Below the pieces are notes generated by a model. That model had not been told where the DNA came from and did no database searches. It saw only the letters and a program-made list of their open reading frames with translations. From Caulobacteraceae bacterium (GTDB lineage Bacteria; Pseudomonadota; Alphaproteobacteria; Caulobacterales; Caulobacteraceae): 47,169 nt of DNA. The first letter of the stretch is position 1; the number at the start of each line of letters is the position of its first letter. This document shows positions 42,809-47,169 of the stretch, piece after piece. The stretch spans positions 1 through 47,169 of the forward strand of contig JAIERG010000061.1 in assembly GCA_019747095.1 (NCBI GenBank), in the 5' to 3' direction. The translations under genes and the position numbers were made by a program.

Positions 42809-45178
42809 TCACACCGTCGGGGGCACGGCGGTTGAGTGCATGGAGCGCTCGGCCGCTGCGCTGGGGTGGGGGGCTGCGGTTTCGTCCTCCGGTTCGAACT
42901 CCATCGTCACGCCCTCCTCATAGGCAGCGAAGGTGGCCGCGGTGATGATCTCGCTGACCGAGGCGCCGAGCGACACGATCTGAACGGATTTCTCCAGCCC
43001 GACCAGCAGGGGTCCGATCACGGTCGCGCCGCCCAGCGCCTGGACCAGCTGGGTCGAGATGGCGGCGGAGTGCAGCGCCGGCATGACCAGCACATTGGCC
43101 TCGCGGCTCAGGCGCATGAAGGGGTAGTTGGCGCGCTGGTCGGGGGCGAGCGCCAGCTCGGGCGGCATCTCGCCCTCGTATTCGAAGTCCACGCCCTTCT
43201 GGTCGAGGATACGAATGGCCTCGCGCACCTTTTCGCCGCGCTCGCCGGGCGGGTTGCCGAAACTTGAATAGGAGAGGAAGGCCACGCGGGGCGTGCGGCC
43301 GAGCTTTCTGACGGTGGCGGCGGCCTGGATGGCGATGTCGGCCAATTCCTCCGCCGAGGGGAGTTCGTGGATCGAGGTATCGGCGACGAAGATGGTCCTG
43401 CCCTTGGCCAGGACGATCGACAGGCCGATCAGGCTGTCTCCCTTGACGTCCAGGACGCGGCGGACCTCCCTGAGCACCATGTTGAAATTGCGGGTGGTGC
43501 CGGTGACCACGGCGTCGGCCTGGCCCCGTGCCACCATGGCGGCGGCAAAGTAGTTGCGGTCCTGGTTGATCATCCGCTGGACGTCGCGTCGCAGGTAACC
43601 CCGCCGCTGCAGCTTGGCGTAGAGCCAGTCGGTGTAGGCCTCGTTCATGTCCGAGACGCGGGCGTTGACGATCTCTATGCCCATCTCGTCGAAGTTCAGA
43701 CCGGCCTCGGCGGCGTTTCGCCTCACCAGCTCCTCGCGACCGATCAGGATCGGCGTGCCCAGCTCGGCCTGCTTGAAGGCCCAGGCGGCGCGGATGACGG
43801 TCGATTCCTCGCCCTCGGCGAAAACCACCCGCTTGTTGGGCGCTGCGCGGACGGCCGAGCTGATCTTCTGCATCAGGGCGGCGGACGGATCGACGCGTTC
43901 TCGCAGGCGGGCGCGGTAGGCGTCCATGTCCTCGATGCGCTTGCGCGCCACGCCGGAGTCCATCGCCGCCTGGGCGACGAAGGGCGGAATGTACCAGATT
44001 AGGCGGGGGTCGAAGGGCGTGGGAATGATGTAGTCCGGTCCGAAGACCAGCTTGCGCCCGCGATAGGCGACGGCGACTTCGTCGGGCACGTCCTCGCGAG
44101 CCAGCTGGGCGAGCGCGTGGGCGCAGGCGAGTTTCATCTCATGATTGACGCGGCGGGCTCGGACATCGAGCGCGCCCCGGAAGATGTAGGGGAAACCCAG
44201 GACGTTGTTGACCTGATTGGGGTAGTCCGACCGACCCGTGGCGACGATGGCGTCGGGGCGGACGGCCTTGACCTGCTCTGGCGTGATCTCCGGGTCCGGG
44301 TTCGCCATGGCGAAGACGATCGGCCGCGGCGCCATGGTTGCAATCATCTCGGGTGTGATCGCGCCCTTGGCCGACAGACCCAGGACGACGTCGGCACCGA
44401 CCATGGCTTCGGCGAGGGTGCGCTTGGAGGTGTCGGTGGCATGGACGGCTTTCCACTGGTCCATGTCCTCGCGACGACCGCGATAGACGACGCCATGAAG
44501 GTCAACCACGGTTGTGTTCTCGGGGCGCACGCCGAGAGACTTCATGAGGCTGATGGACGACAGGCCCGCTGCGCCGGCCCCGACCAGCACCAGCTTGACG
44601 TCCTCAAGACGGCGGCCGGTGATGTGGCAGGCGTTGATCAGCCCGGCCGTCGAGATGATGGCGGTGCCATGCTGGTCGTCATGGAAGACGGGGATGTCCA
44701 GCTGGTCCTGTAGCTCGGCCTCGATGACGAAGCATTCGGGGGACTTGATGTCTTCCAGATTGATACCGCCCCAGGTGTCGCCGATGTTCTTGACCACGGT
44801 GACGAACTCGTCCGGGTCGGTCGTCTTGACCTCGACGTCGAAGCTGTCGACGTCGGCGAAGCGTTTGAAGAGGACCGCCTTGCCCTCCATGACCGGCTTG
44901 GAGGCCATGTGACCCAGCTTGCCCAGGCCCAGAATGGCCGTGCCGTTTGAGATGACGGCGACCAGATTGCCCTTGGACGTGTAGTCGTAGGCCCGATCCG
45001 GGTCTTCAGCGATGGCGCGGACCGGCACGGCGACGCCGGGCGAATAGGCCAGCGAGAGGTCTCGCTGGGTCGCCATCGGCTTGATCGGAGCCATGGAGAT
45101 CTTGCCCGGGTTCGGAAGGCGATGGAAGTCCAGCGCTTCCTGATCGGAGAAGGTCTGCTTGTCTGTCTGGTCGGGCAT
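42809..45178 (-). CDS. maeB: NADP-dependent malic enzyme (MaeB type)
   Basis: A 789-residue enzyme that decarboxylates malate to pyruvate. The N-terminal malic domain has LAYSPGVAVPVRAIAED, FKRFADVDSFDVEV and DIKSPECFVIEAEL; the NAD(P)-binding domain has LVGAGAAGLSSISLM and MANPDPEI. The C-terminal 340 residues form a phosphate-acetyltransferase-like domain (VVFAEGEESTVIRAAW, GLEKSVQIVSLGASVSEI), thought to be regulatory. Length fits MaeB (about 760). Confidence 0.96.
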   Translation of the reverse strand: MPDQTDKQTFSDQEALDFHRLPNPGKISMAPIKPMATQRDLSLAYSPGVAVPVRAIAEDPDRAYDYTSKGNLVAVISNGTAILGLGKLGHMASKPVMEGKAVLFKRFADVDSFDVEVKTTDPDEFVTVVKNIGDTWGGINLEDIKSPECFVIEAELQDQLDIPVFHDDQHGTAIISTAGLINACHITGRRLEDVKLVLVGAGAAGLSSISLMKSLGVRPENTTVVDLHGVVYRGRREDMDQWKAVHATDTSKRTLAEAMVGADVVLGLSAKGAITPEMIATMAPRPIVFAMANPDPEITPEQVKAVRPDAIVATGRSDYPNQVNNVLGFPYIFRGALDVRARRVNHEMKLACAHALAQLAREDVPDEVAVAYRGRKLVFGPDYIIPTPFDPRLIWYIPPFVAQAAMDSGVARKRIEDMDAYRARLRERVDPSAALMQKISSAVRAAPNKRVVFAEGEESTVIRAAWAFKQAELGTPILIGREELVRRNAAEAGLNFDEMGIEIVNARVSDMNEAYTDWLYAKLQRRGYLRRDVQRMINQDRNYFAAAMVARGQADAVVTGTTRNFNMVLREVRRVLDVKGDSLIGLSIVLAKGRTIFVADTSIHELPSAEELADIAIQAAATVRKLGRTPRVAFLSYSSFGNPPGERGEKVREAIRILDQKGVDFEYEGEMPPELALAPDQRANYPFMRLSREANVLVMPALHSAAISTQLVQALGGATVIGPLLVGLEKSVQIVSLGASVSEIITAATFAAYEEGVTMEFEPEDETAAPHPSAAAERSMHSTAVPPTV

Positions 45179-45357
45179 GAACGGTCTCGGCTGACGGCAG
45201 GTCCGTCGTAGCCGGGGGACTCTTTAGGAACAACCAAGGACAGGCGTTGGGGGAAGAGAGGCGGAGCCGGGTCGGTGTCCCTGCCCCGTGCAAGAAGCGT
45301 GTTGGGCAAATGGACGGGCGCGACCACCGCCCGGCCGAATGGGCGAGAGGGGAGCTC

Positions 45358-47169
45358 TCAGCCTGCCTGAAGCTGCTGCTTCACCCGCTCGGCCAGCGTC
45401 TTGATGTCGAGCGGCTTGGGCAGGAATGAGACGCCGGTTTCGTCCTGGAGAAGGTCCGAGAAGTCGCTCTCGGCATAGCCGGAGATGAACATGACCGGGG
45501 CGTCGCCGAGGAAGGGTCGGGCCTTTTTGAGCAAGGAAGGTCCGTCGAGGCCGGGCATGATGACGTCCGAGATGAGCATGTCGATCTGGCCCGACCACTC
45601 CTCGGCCAGAACCAGAGCCTCCTCGCCGTCGGCGGCTTCGATGACTTCGTAGCCGCGCTGGCGAAGCAGGCGCGCCGCAATGCCGCGCACGGCCGCCTCG
45701 TCCTCGACGAACAGGATGCGGCCGTTGCCGGACAGATCGCGCGGGGCGGCCTTGGCCTTGGCCTCGACCGGTGCGACCTCGGCCAGGGCCTGTTCGGAGG
45801 CGGCCGGCAGAAAGATGCGGAAAGCCGCCCCCGCCCTTTCGGTGTTGGCGACGGCGATATGGCCGCCCGCCTGCTGGACGATGCCGTAGACGGTGGCCAG
45901 GCCCATGCCGGTGCCCTCGTTCACCGCCTTGGTGGTGAAGAAGGGTTCGAAGATCTTGTCGATGATGGCGGCGGGCACACCGGGACCGGTGTCGGAAACC
46001 TCGATCAGGGCACCGTCCTCGGCGGGAGCTTCCAGCCAGCCCATCTCGCGCGCCTGGGCTTGCGTCAGGCGACGGGTGCGGATGGTGACGACGGCGTCGC
46101 CGGGCGCGACGACGCCGCGCATGGCGTCACGGGCGTTGACCGCCAGGTTCATGACCGCCGTTTCCAGCTGGGACTTGTCGGCCAGGACGATGGGCAGGTC
46201 GCGGCCGTAGTCGGTCTCCAACCGCACATCCTCGCGCAGAAGTCGGCGCAGCAGGACCGCGAACTCGCCGACCAGTTCGCCCAGATCCAGCCGCTCGCGC
46301 CGCACGGTGGACTTGCGTGAAAAGGCCAGAAGCTTGCGGACCAGATCGGCCGCCCGGATGGCCGTCTGGCGAATTTCGTTCAGGCCCTCGTATGACGGAT
46401 CGCCGACCGGGTGGCGTTCGAGCAGCCCGGAGAGCTGCAGCTGGATGGCGGTCAGCAGGTTGTTGAAGTCGTGGGCGACGCCGCCCGCGAGCTGACCCAC
46501 GGCCTGCATTTTCTGGGCCTGGCTGAGCTGCAGCTCCATCGACTTCTGGGTCGAGACGTCGAACAACCAGACGCGGCGCTTGTCCCCCTCGGGCGCGACA
46601 TAGAGGTGCAGGCTGCGGTCCGGGTGGGCGCGGGCGACCAGTTCGATGGGGCCGGACGAACCCTCGGCGAGACGTCGGCGGGCCTCGGCCACGCCATTGG
46701 GTTCGAACAGATGGCCGAAGGCGGCGTCTCTGGCCGCCGCCGGGCCGGTCAGGATGGCGAGGGCTGGATTGGCCTCCTGTGCATGTCCGGCGAACAGGTC
46801 CTCGCCCGCGATCACCGCCGAGCCGAACGGCGCGCCGGCGGCCATGGCGCGACCTTCGCCGGCCGGAGCGACATAGGTCTGGCTTGCAACAGGCGCAGCA
46901 GAGTCGGTCAGCGCGGCTTCGGGGGCCTCACGCACCAGGAAGCGGCCCTGTCCGGCCGGGGCGATCAGGACCTCGATCTCGCGCTCGCCGATGGTAACGA
47001 TCGCCCGGGCCTGGTGGCCCTGTCGGGCCTGAGCGAAGGCCATGTAGAGGGCCTGGGCCGATGTCCCCCGGGGCAGGGCCGTCGTGGCCCCGTTTTGCGA
47101 GGCCCACGCCCCGTTGAAGGCCAGAACCTGTCCCGACGCCCAGACCAGCACGGCGGGTTCGGCGAGCGC
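45358..47169 (-). CDS. cckA: Hybrid histidine kinase CckA (5' end outside window)
   Basis: Cell-cycle kinase of Caulobacterales, at the head of the CckA-ChpT-CtrA relay. The visible part is about 603 codons; the frame is still open at 47169, so the membrane segments and start are missing. The PAS-like region is followed by HisKA AQKMQAVGQLAGGVAHDFNN (phospho-His), HATPase with NLAVNARDAMRG and DTGPGVP, and a C-terminal receiver with DMLISDVIMPGLDG (phospho-Asp) and FLPKPLDIKTL (Lys). The sequence near the His closely follows the family. maeB lies downstream on the same strand with a 179-bp gap. Confidence 0.93.
   Translation of the reverse strand, partial: ALAEPAVLVWASGQVLAFNGAWASQNGATTALPRGTSAQALYMAFAQARQGHQARAIVTIGEREIEVLIAPAGQGRFLVREAPEAALTDSAAPVASQTYVAPAGEGRAMAAGAPFGSAVIAGEDLFAGHAQEANPALAILTGPAAARDAAFGHLFEPNGVAEARRRLAEGSSGPIELVARAHPDRSLHLYVAPEGDKRRVWLFDVSTQKSMELQLSQAQKMQAVGQLAGGVAHDFNNLLTAIQLQLSGLLERHPVGDPSYEGLNEIRQTAIRAADLVRKLLAFSRKSTVRRERLDLGELVGEFAVLLRRLLREDVRLETDYGRDLPIVLADKSQLETAVMNLAVNARDAMRGVVAPGDAVVTIRTRRLTQAQAREMGWLEAPAEDGALIEVSDTGPGVPAAIIDKIFEPFFTTKAVNEGTGMGLATVYGIVQQAGGHIAVANTERAGAAFRIFLPAASEQALAEVAPVEAKAKAAPRDLSGNGRILFVEDEAAVRGIAARLLRQRGYEVIEAADGEEALVLAEEWSGQIDMLISDVIMPGLDGPSLLKKARPFLGDAPVMFISGYAESDFSDLLQDETGVSFLPKPLDIKTLAERVKQQLQAG

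Overview
This window is high-GC alphaproteobacterial chromosome, most likely Brevundimonas or a close relative in Caulobacterales. The best evidence is the CckA-type hybrid kinase at the right edge, the coding style, and the mix of housekeeping genes. No rRNA, CRISPR array or recognisable insertion sequence is present. One intact tRNA, tRNA-Thr(CGT), lies at 19807-19882 on the minus strand.

Region 1 (1-3639) is a copper-resistance cluster: a Tat-exported multicopper oxidase CopA (running off the left edge), a secreted NTF2-like protein, and a CopC-CopD pair. Region 2 (about 3851-19882) is the unusual part. The 3' half of tRNA-Thr, from the anticodon loop to CCA, occurs three times in identical 46-nt form: at 3931-3976, at 16737-16782, and inside the intact gene at 19807-19852. 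All three have a co-linear terminator-bearing flank, and the two displaced copies also share about 220 bp on the other side. That shared end carries a hairpin and the C-terminal codons of a small protein gene. A second version of the small protein gene, without the tRNA part, lies at 9381-9601. I read this as a tandem array of integrated cargo modules at a tRNA-Thr attachment site, with no integrase visible.

The cargo is regulatory and envelope-related. Between 4.2 and 9.4 kb are a 7TM histidine kinase with a LuxR-type response regulator, a secreted beta-sandwich protein, a TMEM43 homologue and a secreted glycine-rich protein. Between 9.6 and 16.6 kb are a SARP/TolB-like/TPR regulator divergent from a tightly packed run (outer-membrane barrel, two small proteins, lipoprotein, zinc-protease-like protein, then a class-C beta-lactamase-fold hydrolase), followed by an unusual uracil-DNA glycosylase-like gene. 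Between 17.0 and 19.5 kb are a secreted TPR protein and a lipoprotein.

Region 3 (19.9-47.2 kb) is core chromosome: hemD-hemC, tsaD-gpsA-Rieske protein, phasin-like protein, creatininase-family protein, amine oxidase-nth, ATP-grasp protein, PfkB/adenosine kinase-like gene, Smr protein, Xre regulator with a DUF2975 membrane protein, a 38-residue membrane peptide, then rdgB-hemW-rsmI-yraN, a SirB1-like protein, gshB, comM, an FG-GAP repeat protein, a hybrid histidine kinase, an AmpG-like transporter, maeB, and cckA (5' end outside the window). Many of these genes overlap by 1-8 bases, so several are probably co-translated. All assignments come from reading translations and motifs; no database search was run.
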